DNA of 64,000 bases from Pegea sp. RAD2-039. Lineage: Eukaryota; Chordata; Thaliacea; Salpida; Salpidae. Both the position numbers and the translations under genes were made by a program. Below the pieces are notes generated by a model that made no database searches, was not told the DNA's origin, and saw only the letters and a program-made list of their open reading frames with translations. Location: assembly GCA_034620365.1 (NCBI GenBank), contig JAQGEQ010000343.1:557895-621894 (forward strand), read 5' to 3'. Below are positions 1 through 17,504 of the stretch, piece by piece; position 1 is the stretch's first letter, and every line of letters starts with the position of its first letter.

Positions 1-506
1 CTTCAAAGTTTCAACTGATTTTTTGTGGAAATATGTTTAAAAACTGAATTATATTTTTCAATTTATAAGTTAATTAGAAGTTAATTGTATTTAAGAAGTT
101 AATTAAACTGATTTTTGAGTTCATCCTTTTGGAGATTTCAAATATTTTTGAAGAAAATTTTATTAAAAGCTTCTTTTGGAAGATTGGATTTTTTTAAAGA
201 TAATTTTTGAAAATTTATTAAAAAATCTGAAATTCTACTGAAGTAGAAACTAATTTGAAAATCTGTTTTCATGTTAATAAATGGAAGTTGTTTTTGGAGT
301 AAATAATTAACTAGTTTTGATTAAAAACCTCCAAATTACGATTTTAAAATATTTTCAAAAACAGCTGATAAAAATATTTTCGAATTTTGAAAAAAACAAT
401 GAACTGAAAAACAGCAGCTATTTGAATAAAAAAACAAATTTCCAGTTTTAAATAAACTTCAAACTTTTGAAGAGCTTTTAAACCAACAGAACTTTAAATG
501 AAATAA
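1..506. other. AT-rich sequence downstream of TGR, no gene seen
   Basis: Very AT-rich sequence lying beyond the 3' end of the minus-strand reductase gene. I see no open frame with coding character, no RNA gene and no clear repeat. Confidence 0.6.
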
Positions 507-512
507 TTTATT
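507..512 (-). promoter_or_regulatory. candidate poly(A) signal of the TGR gene
   Basis: AATAAA on the minus strand, about 260 bases past the stop codon and beyond the SECIS candidate. The position suits the end of a selenoprotein mRNA. The hexamer is common in AT-rich DNA, so this is only a candidate. Confidence 0.4.
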
Positions 513-631
513 AAACTAATAACAAAATTAAACAGAAGTTAATATTCATAATCATCACTTCATGGGGATTTTTCTACAGAAGCCAAATTAGTCGATGCTA
601 GAAATAATTGAGAGAAGATGATAAAAAGCAT

Positions 632-676
632 TTCAAACTTATCCATTCTCAAAGAGATTTACAGAAAAGTCATCAT
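632..676 (-). promoter_or_regulatory. SECIS element candidate in TGR 3' UTR
   Basis: About 110 bases downstream of the recoded UGA, the minus strand shows the SECIS order of parts. There is an AUGA (673-670), then a 9-position arm CUUUUCUGU. An apical AAA (660-658) follows, then a small UCUC/GAGA stem. The return arm AUGGAUAAG pairs with the first arm at eight of nine positions, counting G-U pairs. UGA (635-633) closes it. The apical AA and the UGA/GA quartet are the defining parts of eukaryotic SECIS elements, and the extra mini-stem fits form 2. There are one or two unpaired U residues between the return arm and UGA, so exact folding is inferred by eye. Confidence 0.6.
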
Positions 677-774
677 AAGTAACCAACAAGAAGACAATGA
701 CGTCATCACGTCTCGCGGTTCGCTTCTACCATCATCTCAAGTAGGGATCAGTCTCTTATAAACTGATCCTTACT

Positions 775-6785
<6,011 letters not shown>

Positions 6786-9700
6786 TGTATTGTATTTTTA
6801 TTTAAACCATATAACAAAGGCTGTAAAAAATAAATTTATATAACCTTGAAGTATTTTAAACTGTTTTTTAAATAAATTAAAAGTATGTGTGAACCAAAAG
6901 AAAATTAATTTAAAGAAATATATAAAATATTTTTAAAATAAACAAACTAATATAGAACAAATTTATTTTTATTTATTTTTAACCAGAAATATTTGAAAAT
7001 AAATTTATCTTTTTAGAAGTTAAAAAAATATTTTATGAAATAGAAAAACGGTGAAAGTTTTTAAAAGAAATTAAATCCTTTTAAATGAATCATAAAATAA
7101 ATAAAATACTTTTTTAAATCTTAAAAAATTAAATAAAAATTCTAATTTAGAACTTAATAAATAGCAACTTAAATATAACATAGACTTTTATACTTATAAA
7201 AATTAAGTTTATTATTTTAGTAAACGAAATAATGAAAATAATATCCTTTATATAACTTTTGCAGATACTTAAAAATAAATTAAGTTTATTATTCTATATT
7301 AAATTTATATGTCTGCAAATAAGTTCAACTTTTTAAGAATTAAAAAGGAAAACAAAATCAATTTTAAATTGTTGTTAATAAGTTTTTTTAGTTCTAAACA
7401 AAAAACATTAAACTTTTATTATAAACAAAACCTTAAAAATAAATGTTATTTTTATATATGAGAAAATAAAGATAAAAAAACAATTTTTCTGAAAGTTCCT
7501 TTTAAAATTGTTTTTTAGAAAACTTATTTAGTAACATGTAATAAAATAATTTGTAATAAATCTAATAATTTACTTAATAAATATGAATAAATTAAGTAAA
7601 TTATAAATTAAATTGAAAAAAAATCATTGATTTAATTGTTTATATAAAAAAATCAAACTTTAAATTGAAACAAAACGAACAAATGCAAAAATAAAAAGTG
7701 AAATTATTTCAAGTGTTCAACAATGACTTTGCGATTTCAAAAGTTTCATCAGTTCTCTCTATCTAACAAAAACAATTTTCCATTAGCATCAAATCATTGA
7801 ATACACAAATAAAAAAACAAATATTATTCGTTGCAAGTAATAATCTAAACAAACAACATATTTACCAGCAATTACGGTGTTAAAAATCTTTTAAACTTGA
7901 ATAATAATCACTTTAAACAACATTAGCAGAATTTAAATTGCTACAATTTACGCTAACAAAGGATAATTAACTCATCAATTTTTTTAAATTAAAGAAAAAT
8001 GTAAATCAATTTTAAAATATTCCCCAATATGTTAATAAGTTGAAGATTTTGAGTTTTTGATATAAAATAAATTCAGTATCAGTTTTTTTAATAAAACTTT
8101 TGATCTATTTGAATAAAATTGAAATTGAATTTATAACTTAAAAATAATTTGTATATTTCAATTAAAATTCTATAAAATATATTTTTGTTTAAGTTGTAGA
8201 CGGCTACTCAGAGTTTTGGATTGTATTAAAGTTAATTATTAGTGTTTTAATAGAAATAAATAAGAACGTAAAGACTGGATTAAGAAACACGTTTAACATT
8301 TTTTTAATTTGAAAAAAACGAATGTTATTTCGATATTTATAAGAAATAATAAAGTCCACATTTTTAAAGTTTTTGAATATAAATTGAATACAAACTTATT
8401 TAAACCTTTTTATTTTTCTAAAAAGAAAACTGTTTATTAATACATTCAACAAACAATTTTATTGTAAACTATTTTATTATATTTTTAGATATTCTCCATA
8501 TTAATTTGAAAATAATTAAAAACTAAATATTAAATAACAAACGATAAACACCAAAAATAAAAGGCAACAAAACTTCGTAAAAAGTGTTTTCAGGAATTTT
8601 TTTATTAACTGAAGCTTTTATAAAACTTTCTCAAACTATAAACTCCATTCAACTAAGAAATGTAAATAATTTCATCATTATATTTCGTCTTTTATTATAT
8701 GCTTCTTTTCTCTTTGAGAGTTTATATATTTTTTTATTACTTAATTTGAATTTTTTGATATAGCATCTTTTAGTTTTATTAAGTTATTTAAAATGAGTGG
8801 AAATAAATAATCTTGTTTTTCTAGTTTTCAACAATAAGTAGATATTTGTTTTATTAAAAAAATTATGTTTGTGCCGAACCGATGTGAAAATAAGATAAGA
8901 AACCAGAAAACAGTCAGTTTTTTTTTTAGGTTCAACTCAAGGTTTAGTCTCTAAGTTCAGTCTTGTTCGGGCTTCACTCCGACAAGGCGCTAGGTCTGAA
9001 CGGCTTTTAGCGTCTTCTTAGGGAGCTTTTCAGTTCGATCTTATCATTTTCTTCATCTATATCATTCTATCATAAAATTTGTTTGTCTTCATTGGTCGTT
9101 CTTATTGAATTACTCATTAAAAACTATTTAATCATTAATAGCAAATTTATTGTATTTTTATTGCTTTTAACTTCTGATCTAGTTATTTTAAGGTAGTATC
9201 TTTTAAACAAGTGTTTATTTGTTGTTTAAAATAATTTCAAAACATATATTTGTAAGATAATAAAATCCTAAGTCTTGATAATCGTATAAAATGAATTAAA
9301 TCTGTTTTTATCTTAAATTTAATAATTATAAATGAAATATTACTTGTTTTTATAAAAATTAATTTATTCTGGATATGTTTTAGTTTGTATTTTATCTTCA
9401 TATGTTTTTATAATTTAAATTTGTTGGTTTTTTTATGTAAATAAATATATATTTTATTGTTAAAACTTTTTTTAAACGTTTATTTTCATTTAAAAGTAAA
9501 TTTATTCTTTAAAATATCATTTAAAATTCTTATTTTCTTCATTTCTTCAACAGATTTTGATTAAAAATTTATATTTTACTTCAAAATTTTTCTTTTATTT
9601 TATATCAATTTTAAATTAAGATAATTAAAACCTTTTCAATTAAAATAAAACCTTTTCATTATCTTTCTATTCATATTGGTTTTTACTATAATCATTTTTA

Positions 9701-10375
9701 ACCATGTGTTGAATAAATAAACCTTAAAAGTAAATTTCCTTTAAATTAAAATAACGAGTAAATCAAAATTTATAAATATATTTTATATTCGAACATTTAT
9801 CATCATAATATTATATAATAATATTGTTAACTATGGTTTTTATATTATTTATATTTATTTATTCATGTTTACTTTTGTCTTATATCCACTTTGAACTAAT
9901 TTTAATTAAATTATGACTTGATTAGTAAATGTTCAAAATTGTTCAAATAAAAAAGAATTTTCTATAAAATGTTGAATGAATTTAATTGATATTTTAAACT
10001 GAAAGTATTTTATCTTTAAAAGTTTTTATTTTATATCTTTTATCATATTCTGCTGTTACTTATATTCTAAATATTTCGAAATAAAAATAATTTTACATAA
10101 CTTTAAAATTAATGAAATTTTTATATTTAAAAAATGTTAGATTTAAATAGTTATTACTAATAATTATAATAATTAAAAGAAATATTCAAGCAATTTATTT
10201 CGGTGGAAATAATCTATAATTAAAATCAAATATTAATACTGATTATATAAATAATTTTTAATGTTTATAATTAATAAAATTAAAACTGAATATTATAAAA
10301 TAAAACAATTATTTCCATCAAGGTGGTATCAGTTTAGATAGACTTAATCTAAAAGTACATCAGCCAACCTTAAAA
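6786..10375. other. AT-rich intergenic region between divergent TGR and MED26
   Basis: About 3.6 kb of extremely AT-rich sequence separating two divergent genes. I see no coding exon, tRNA or clear transposon. One less AT-rich island at about 8870-9035 is listed separately. The outer edges must contain both promoters, but no convincing TATA or initiator can be singled out in this composition. Confidence 0.6.
8955..9001. other. hairpin-forming GC-richer island, identity unknown
   Basis: Within the AT desert, GTTCAG (8955-8960) is complementary to CTGAAC (8996-9001). Nested inside, CTTGTTCGG (8962-8970) pairs with CCGACAAG (8979-8986) apart from one bulged base. The surrounding 8870-9035 is clearly less AT-rich than its neighbours. 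It could be a small structured RNA or the core of a short palindromic element. I do not recognise it. Confidence 0.35.
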
Positions 10376-11584
10376 ATGTCTGTAAACCCCAAGGAATTAA
10401 CCACAAAGCTTCTTGCTTGTGTTACTCCAAGTGGAAAAGTGTGTCTTCCACTTTAATAAAAATTCAATTTTTATAAAAGTTTAATTTTCAGGTTAAAAAT
10501 CTGCATACAGTGATGGAGATTTTAAAGATCTTAGAAACAACAAAACTAACGATCTCTGATCTTCAAGTGAGTCTCTACAACTCCACTTAAAGATCTTTAA
10601 CGTCTGAGTTGCTAGGAGACGAGACTCGGGAAATATGTGAACGATATAAGAAGGAAAAACACAGATGAAGTTTTGTTGAACAAGAAAGCTAGAAAACTAA
10701 TCAGAAGTTGGCAGGCAATTGCTACTGATGTTAGCATCTTATAATTTCTCTGTCTTCATCTCATTTGCATAATCGCAGAACTCTTCTCAACCTAATCGAG
10801 ACGTTGCCACGCAACGAAAAATCGCTCCAACCGCCAATCCAAAGATCCCAGCAACCAATCAAATAAGAAAGAAGCCCGTCATAAACACACCAACAGTAAA
10901 ATCGAAGCGTTCATGCGTTGCTACTAGCAACAACAACCACACAACTACAACAAACGGTCATAGCAACCAATCCCTAGCAACCGCAGCGGTGAAGAGAAAG
11001 TTGGGAACAACGTTGATGACGTCAGGGAGTAAGAAGATCAAGACACAAGAGCCTACGTCTTTTACGTGTACAAACGTCAAAGATTTTCGTTTTATTTTGA
11101 AGGTGAGTAAATTACGTGAAGTTTTGAGAAGTTTTTAACTTGCACCTTAATCAAGACTAAAGAAACTACAAATCCTGTCCACGAGGTGGCGCTATCGAGT
11201 CTGGAAAAATTACCAAATTCACCAGACTCACTAGATTCAGATCGAACACTCGATACTTCATCTTCTCCAACAGAACATCAAAAAACTACCAACAACAACC
11301 CCCCTAAACCAACCCATCAAAAACCGCGTACGCGAGAAGACCTCCCTGTTCACTTTAACGTCAACGACGACCCATTCTTCTGTAGTACCCTACACCCAAG
11401 CAAAGAGTTAATTACAAATAGACCAGCCGACCAAAAACATGGTACGAATGGTTACGTTGGTGATAATGGTAAATGGTACCCATGGATTGAAAGTATTTTA
11501 TTAAAACACAGAACACAAGCAGTCCTGAATGACCCAAATGATCAAGGGTTACTCTGTATTCTTCCTTATGTTGAAATTGAATGA
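10376..11584 (+). CDS. MED26: Mediator complex subunit 26
   Basis: Mediator subunit that docks elongation factors on RNA polymerase II. Exons: 10376-10438, 10492-10566, 10616-10729, 10779-11102, 11156-11584, all joining in phase, giving 334 residues. Residues 1 to about 85 form the TFIIS N-terminal (LW) domain, with the family signature TRLGKYVNDIRRK and ARKLIRSWQ. A basic Ser/Thr/Asn-rich linker follows, holding GTRLAT-like repeats of no clear function. The C-terminal Mediator-binding region has DDPFFCS, GDNGKWYPW and the terminal ILPYVE, as in known MED26 proteins. It is shorter than vertebrate MED26 because of the linker. The last acceptor was chosen at 11155 because the one at 11162 breaks phase. 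Confidence 0.9.
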
Positions 11585-12990
11585 GTTTTTCTTCTTCTTT
11601 TTTTTACTTTTTTTTCACTTTTTTTTTGACTAATTTATTATGAGTCAGATGATAAAGAACCATAAAAGACCCTTTCCCCTGTCCAGAGCATCAAATGAGC
11701 TCTTCTAGAATATGCAAATTAGCGTGTGGTGCATGGTAACGGCGCCCCATCTCGTCACCAAATCCTTTTTGTCTTTATGTTGTCTGTCTCGACCAATACA
11801 CAAAAATCACTTTCAAGTTTTTTCGTCAAAAATTTTTCATCAGCTGAAAAAAAAATTTTTTTTATTTTTTTTTTCTGATTAAATTCAGTTTAATTTGAAG
11901 AAATCGAAAAAATAGTCTTTCAATTTAATCAAGTTTTAAATTTAGGGTTTTTTTTTTTAGAGTAATTTTATTTTTTAAAAGTTGAAATTGGTTCAAAAAC
12001 AAGAAAATATTTTGAAGTTTTTTTTAAGGAAGTTTTACTAGCTAAGTTTGTTTAGATGGGAATTCCCCGTTTATGAGTCTTAAAATCACAAGCTACAAAA
12101 TGGCGTTTAAATAAATAATTCAAAAAGTTTTTCTTCCATATATATTAGTGAAAAAATATTTAAAAATTAAATTAGCTAATTACATAATTCGTGTTTTCTT
12201 TATTTTAACTAAGTTTTTGAATACGTGTTAATATATAAAAACAAATTCTTTTTTAAATAAACCAGTATAAAAAATTAAAGTCAATTTAATGTAGAAGAGC
12301 CTCTTTTAGTGGTATACTTAATTTGAGTAATCAGAGATTTTAAATAAGAAGATTTTGAAACTGATACGAAAGGTTGTTAGGGAAGCAAAGAAAATAATTG
12401 ACGATTTTATGATCAAAAAAGCTTTAAAATAAAGTAGCGTTGATCAAAAGGCTTTGGAAAATCAAAGAAAGTATTAAAAGAAAAACTAACAAACAAAATC
12501 CGAACAAAAGCGTATGATTGAAGTATCTAAAGTCTCTATTTTGTATAATAATTAGTTTGGTAGTAATAATACATAACAAGATATTGCTTATAAATATTTT
12601 AAAAATAAATATGTATTTTATACAAGCTAGCAATAGTATTATTATGATAAGAAAAATCAATAAGTAGCTAGAAACCATTTCTTAGTTTTCAAATTACGTC
12701 AGTTGATAAACGCTAAACAGTAATAATTAGTCATCATTAGAACACTTTCTTTAATGATAAAACAAGAATTGAACTTTTACAATTAAGCAAAATAGAATTA
12801 AAAACTTCAATAATTTCACTTCTAATAAATAAATGTGAAAATTTATGACAAAAACTACTTACAAAGTTAGAAAACTGGCTACAGTTATTATTTAGCAACA
12901 TTAAAATTGTTTGCAGAACTATAAAAAGATGAAATGATAATTCTGATATATTTCCCTTAAATGAAATTAACAACTTTCAAACGCTTAAAT
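11585..12990. other. intergenic region with two promoter-like motifs
   Basis: Mostly AT-rich. A less AT-rich patch at about 11640-11810 contains the octamer ATGCAAAT (11712-11719). At 12058-12068 there is a perfect GGGAATTCCCC palindrome, which fits a Rel/NF-kB site; a second lies at 13459-13469. No coding exon is convincing; small open frames on the minus strand here lack splice or homology support. Confidence 0.5.
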
Positions 12991-13365
12991 GTTTCCGTAG
13001 TGTAGCAGTTATCGCACCCGCCTAACACGCGAAAGGTCCCCGGTTCGAGCCCAGGTGGACATATATTTGCGGCAAGGGAAAGTTCATAAAAAACCATTTA
13101 GAAGGGCTTGTTAGTATTGTTAACACGTTTAAGAGATACAAAACTCCAAATTTAAAGCCAGAGTTGGAGCCATGTAGGCAGTTTGTCTCTGTACTCAGTC
13201 GTTCTGACAGCTCCTGCGACGCCAGCTGGGTGTAGCTGCATCAGTCCTTCTGTTTCGCTGCAACCTTGTTGGCGTAGAGAGTTGAATCCTGCTGCATGGG
13301 CAACAACTGGATATCAAAAATTCGTGTCCTCGCTGAGAATATGAGCGTTTCTGGCCTTATTACAA
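12991..13365 (+). mobile_element. SINE with tRNA-Val(AAC)-like head
   Basis: 12991-13063 resembles a tRNA-Val with anticodon AAC, including a box A region (TAGTGTAGCAGTTAT) and box B (GGTTCGAGCCC). It has mismatches in the acceptor, anticodon and T stems, so it is probably not a working tRNA. It runs without a break into a roughly 300-base body. That body is shared with 27385-27665 in inverted orientation, for example GCATGGGCAACAACTGGAT at about 13296 and AAGTTCATAAAAAACC at about 13081. The 3' end is rich in TTATTA. A tRNA-like head plus a dispersed body is the structure of a SINE; the family is not one I recognise. Confidence 0.75.
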
Positions 13366-14004
13366 TTATTTATAAAATATTATTTATAAAATATTATTTA
13401 TTAATTTAATTAATTTATTATTATTAATTAAAGCATGTTGTTATTAAATTTCAGTTTAGGGAATTCCCCAAGCCCATGACTAAGGTTGAATTTGTATTTA
13501 ATTTAAAATATTTAATATTCAATAGTTTAATTATAAATAAAAATAATTTTAATAATTTGATTTAGAAAATTAATTTTATATAAAAATTTGACAATTCATT
13601 CTTTTTTTCTATTTTAATCTTATTTAAATATAGTTATAAATAATTTAAAGATAAGAATTAATAAATTTAAATTATTATTAGAAGTTAGTTGACTATTAGA
13701 ATTAAATTCTCTTTTTAAATTAAGATTTCTTTAAATAACTGAAGTTAATTTTTATAATAAGTATTTCTTATTTAAGTAAATTATAAAAAAAATATCTGAT
13801 AATTATATTTTTTCTTTATTTTATTCAATGACAACAAAGTTTAAAAAATTAACTTAAATTTTATAAAATGAAATATAAACTTAATCTAAAACTTATTTGT
13901 TTTTCAAATAGACAAAACCAATAAATTATCTATTTTTCAAAATTTAAATCAAAAATATTTTGAAAACCAAATGAAAATAAATCCAAAAGTTAAATCTTTG
14001 AAAT
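13366..14004. other. AT-rich spacer upstream of MTU1
   Basis: AT-rich spacer with the second GGGAATTCCCC palindrome at 13459-13469 (same short context GTTTAG before it as the copy at 12058). It must contain the MTU1 promoter, but no element can be defined. Confidence 0.5.
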
Positions 14005-16965
14005 ATGCTTAGAAAGAAACTGATTTGTTCGATATCAGGTGGTGTGGACAGCGCTGTTACTGCTTTGCTGCTGAAAAGAAAAGGTTTTGGTGAAATAAAA
14101 GCTTCAATCTGTCAACTTTTCACTTTTAGGTTTTGATGTTTGTGGAGTTTATATGAGAAATTGGGATATTAGAGATGAACAAGGGTTTTGTCAAGCAGAT
14201 AAAGATCAACAATACGCGAGAAGGGTTTGTGACGTTTTGGACATTCCTTTAACAGAAGTAAATGAATTCTTTGATTATTTTTGATCTGATTTCAAAGATT
14301 TTAGGTGAATTTTGTGAAAGAATATTGGAATAATGTATTTCAACCAATGATTGAACAATATGAGATAGGAAATACAGTTAACCCAGATATTTGGTGTAAT
14401 TCATTCATTAAATTTGATGCTTTACATAAAAAATGTGAAGAAATCTTTGAAACAAAAGATTTTGTTGTTGCAACTGGTCATTATGCTGGGACTTCAGTTG
14501 GTGATAGAGTTTTATATGAAGATGAAATCTCAGGTTTTTAACTTTTATGGAATTTTCATTAAAATTTGACTTTTATTGAAATTTATTTAGTGACCAGTTC
14601 CTTATGTACCACTGACCAGGTCTGTATGCACCAATGACCAGGTCTTTATGTACCACTGGTCAGATATTTATGTACCACTGACCAGGTCCTTATGTACCAC
14701 TGGTCAGGTCTTTATGTACCAATGGTCAGGTCCTTATGCACTAATGGCCAGGTCCTTATGCACTAATGACCAGGTTCTTATGTACCAATGACCAGGTTCT
14801 TATGTACCAATGACCAGTTCCTTATGTACCACTGACCAGGTCTGTATGCACCAATGACCAGGTCTTTATGTACCACTGGTCAGATATTTATGTACCACTG
14901 ACCAGATCCTTATGTACCACTGACCAGATCCTTATGTACCAATGGTCAGGTCCTTATGTACCAATGGCCAGGTCTTTATGTACCAATGGCCAGGTCTTTA
15001 TGTACTAATGACCAGGTTCTTATGTACCACTGACCAGATCTTTATGTACCACTGGCCAGGTGTCCATGACCACAAGGCTTTTAAGTTTCTTCAACTTTAA
15101 ATTTCACTTTTTACACTGAAGTTTGTAATTTGATAATAATAAGGACCCAAGCCTACCACCAATACCGACCATAATAGGGGCCTGCTTCGACCAAGAACGT
15201 CCATAATAGGGTCCTTCTTTGACCAAGAACGTCCATAATAGGATAGTATTAAGAATAAAGTAGTGAGATGCAGAACACTTCGAGCAAGACACAGAAAAGA
15301 GCAAACGAAGAGGCTTTCAGGGTTTCTTTGTTTGAAACTAATTTTAAATTGAATCAAAGTTTCGATTTTAATTTGATAAATTGAGGTTTGCACCTTAAAC
15401 CACTTCTATTTTGTTCTTCAGATGTAAAACTGATTAAAGCGGTGGATACTCGCAAAGATCAGACGTTCTTCCTGCATCGAGTAAGACTCTACATCCTTAA
15501 GATCATCTGATTTGTGTCTTTGATTTACAAGATCACTGAGGAAGCTTTAAAAAGATCTCTCTTCCCACTACAATCTTACATGAAGACACAAGTGAAGAAG
15601 ATTGCAGAAGACTCGGAGATCAACTTCACTTTAGAGAAGAAAGAAAGTTATGGGATCTGTTTCGTCGGGAAGAGGAAATTTGGGGAGTTTATATCAGTGA
15701 GTAACTGGGCTCCCTGTTTCGATGAGATGATGTCCTGAGTATCTTTAGGATTACATCACTCCAAGAAAAGGAGATTTTGTTGATTTGGAATCCGGTAAAA
15801 TCTTAGGAAGTCACGCCGGGATGTTTCAGTTCACAAGAGGACAAAGATCTCGGATATCAGGACTAGATCAATCTTATTTAGTTCTTCACAGGGATCACAA
15901 GAGTGGAAATGTTGTTGTGGTTCGTTTCATCTGATTTCAAATACAACTGATGACGTCATCAACTTGTTTATCGAATCATCGATCGCTTCTTTCATGATGA
16001 CGTCATCAACTGATGATTAATTTTTAAAATATTAATTACTAAAACTAAAATTGTCCCCGACTACTTTTAATGGTCCTCAACCACTTTTAAATGGTCCCCA
16101 ACCACTTCTAAATGGTCACCAACCACCCCTAAAAATCCCCAACCACTCTTAAACATCCCAACCACTCTTAAAGGTCACCAACCACTTCTAAATGGTCACC
16201 AACCACCCCTAAAGGTCCCCAACCACTCTTAAATGGTCCCCAACCACTCTTAAAGGTCTGTAGCCACTTCTAAATGGTCCTTGACCACTTCTAAATGGTC
16301 CCAACCACTTCTAAATGGTCCCCAACCACTCTTAAAGGTCCCCGACCACTCCTAAATGGTCCCCAACTACTTCTAAATGGTCCTTAACTCTGACCCAGAT
16401 TTTTCTAACCACGTGACTTCTTTCAGGTTCCTTATAATCATAAAGCTCTTTACAATAAAAGTCTTCTGATCTCTGAACCTCACTGGATCGCGTCTTCTGA
16501 CTCCTGCTTACGTCATCGCGTCCCATTTCGATGTCAGATGCGCTATTACCACGGCGGAGATTTGAGTTAGTGAAATTTAAGCGGAAAACAGTGTTTCCAA
16601 ATTAATTTCTAAACTTTAGTCGACTGCACTCTCATCAAACTCAATTCTGATCTTCTTCTGATCTCTGATCTTCCTCTTCGCGCGCTTACAGTCGGTCAAG
16701 TGAGTCTGCCACCTAGTGGTCGCGATTTAACATCATCACTTCATTCCAGGACGCGATCTTCTACAGCGAAGATCGTTGCCTTGGAGGCGGAAAGATCAGA
16801 TCTCTAGGACCCTCTCTTCACGAACTTCGCGAACCGGAAGTTAATTTTGACGGATATCGCGATCAACAGGAAATTGCTCTTTGGCGCCAACTGGTGGCTG
16901 AATTTCCTCATCACTTCCGATCGTCAATGAATGATGACGTCATCAGTCGCGCGACTCATCGATGA
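14005..16965 (+). CDS. TRMU: mitochondrial tRNA-specific 2-thiouridylase 1
   Basis: Enzyme that puts sulfur on U34 of mitochondrial tRNAs for Lys, Glu and Gln. Exons: 14005-14083, 14130-14257, 14305-14533, 15422-15480, 15532-15696, 15749-15919, 16427-16565, 16620-16699, 16750-16965; all phases fit and give 421 residues, the same as the human enzyme. The ATP PP-loop SGGVDS is at residues 11-16. NPDIWCN carries catalytic Cys100, and SYGICFVGKR carries the second catalytic Cys208, followed by GDF..L.SGKILGSHAGMFQFTRGQR. TGHYA and KDQTFFL are family motifs. Introns 3 and 6 are swollen by minisatellites; the rest are 46-54 bases. The start lacks an obvious presequence, so an upstream start or exon cannot be excluded. 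Confidence 0.93.
14590..15075. repeat. 22-bp minisatellite in MTU1 intron 3
   Basis: About 22 tandem units of roughly 22 bp, of the form TTATGTACCAATGACCAGGTC. Units switch between GACCAG and GGTCAG, which are near inverted versions within the unit. A block of several units starting AGTTCCTTATGTACC (about 14592 and 14815) is duplicated. The array lies wholly inside the 888-base intron 14534-15421. Confidence 0.92.
16050..16390. repeat. 21-bp minisatellite in MTU1 intron 6
   Basis: About 16 units of 17-22 bp based on CCCCAACCACTTCTAAATGGT, inside the intron 15920-16426. Its sequence is unrelated to the other intronic arrays. The exon boundaries on both sides look normal. Confidence 0.9.
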
Positions 16966-17504
16966 TATTTCACGCAATTAATTATTAACTTTTTTTGTTT
17001 GTACCTCAGTTTGTTTTGGAGGATTAAAAATTCTGACCGCAAACCCGAAAATGGTCGTTTACACTTTTGTTTATTTGATGACGTCATCAAGTTTGTAGTT
17101 TTTGAAATTTGAACGCCGCAAATCAAACACTTGAAAACCGAGAAAATTTTTGGACAAAAGAAAGTTTGAAGAATAATAAAAAAAGCAGCGAACACAAAAC
17201 AACCTTTGTAATTGTTCAAATGTTCTTGTCTCATTCTATCTGGGAATTTTTAAACATTTCTAGATTATCTAGCAGATCAGTTTTCTTTTATTTACTTTTC
17301 TACTAATAAAACCTAATAATAAATACGATAAACATTTGATGATGGAAGACGTTGTCATGGAGCTTGTATGCTCTCTGTGACGTTTCGATCACATTGTTGT
17401 CTGACAATAACCAAAATTAGTGTAAGATACAAAGAGTCAAAATTCTAACTTTATTTTCTTTGTTTTGTGTAAAAAGAACATTGTGCTTAAATTTGAAAAT
17501 AGAA
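16966..17504. other. MTU1 3' flank and upstream region of next gene
   Basis: Holds the MTU1 3' UTR, with AATAAA-type signals around 17305-17325, and the 5' region of the next gene. A TGACGTCA palindrome is at 17079. Open frames here do not look coding. Confidence 0.5.

Noticed and set aside
12991-13063. Functional tRNA-Val gene
   Set aside because: Mismatches in acceptor, anticodon and T stems, and direct fusion to a body repeated at 27385-27665, show a SINE head.
15097-15393. Minus-strand frame of 98 codons in MTU1 intron 3
   Set aside because: It lies next to the minisatellite, has no splice context and no recognisable domain.
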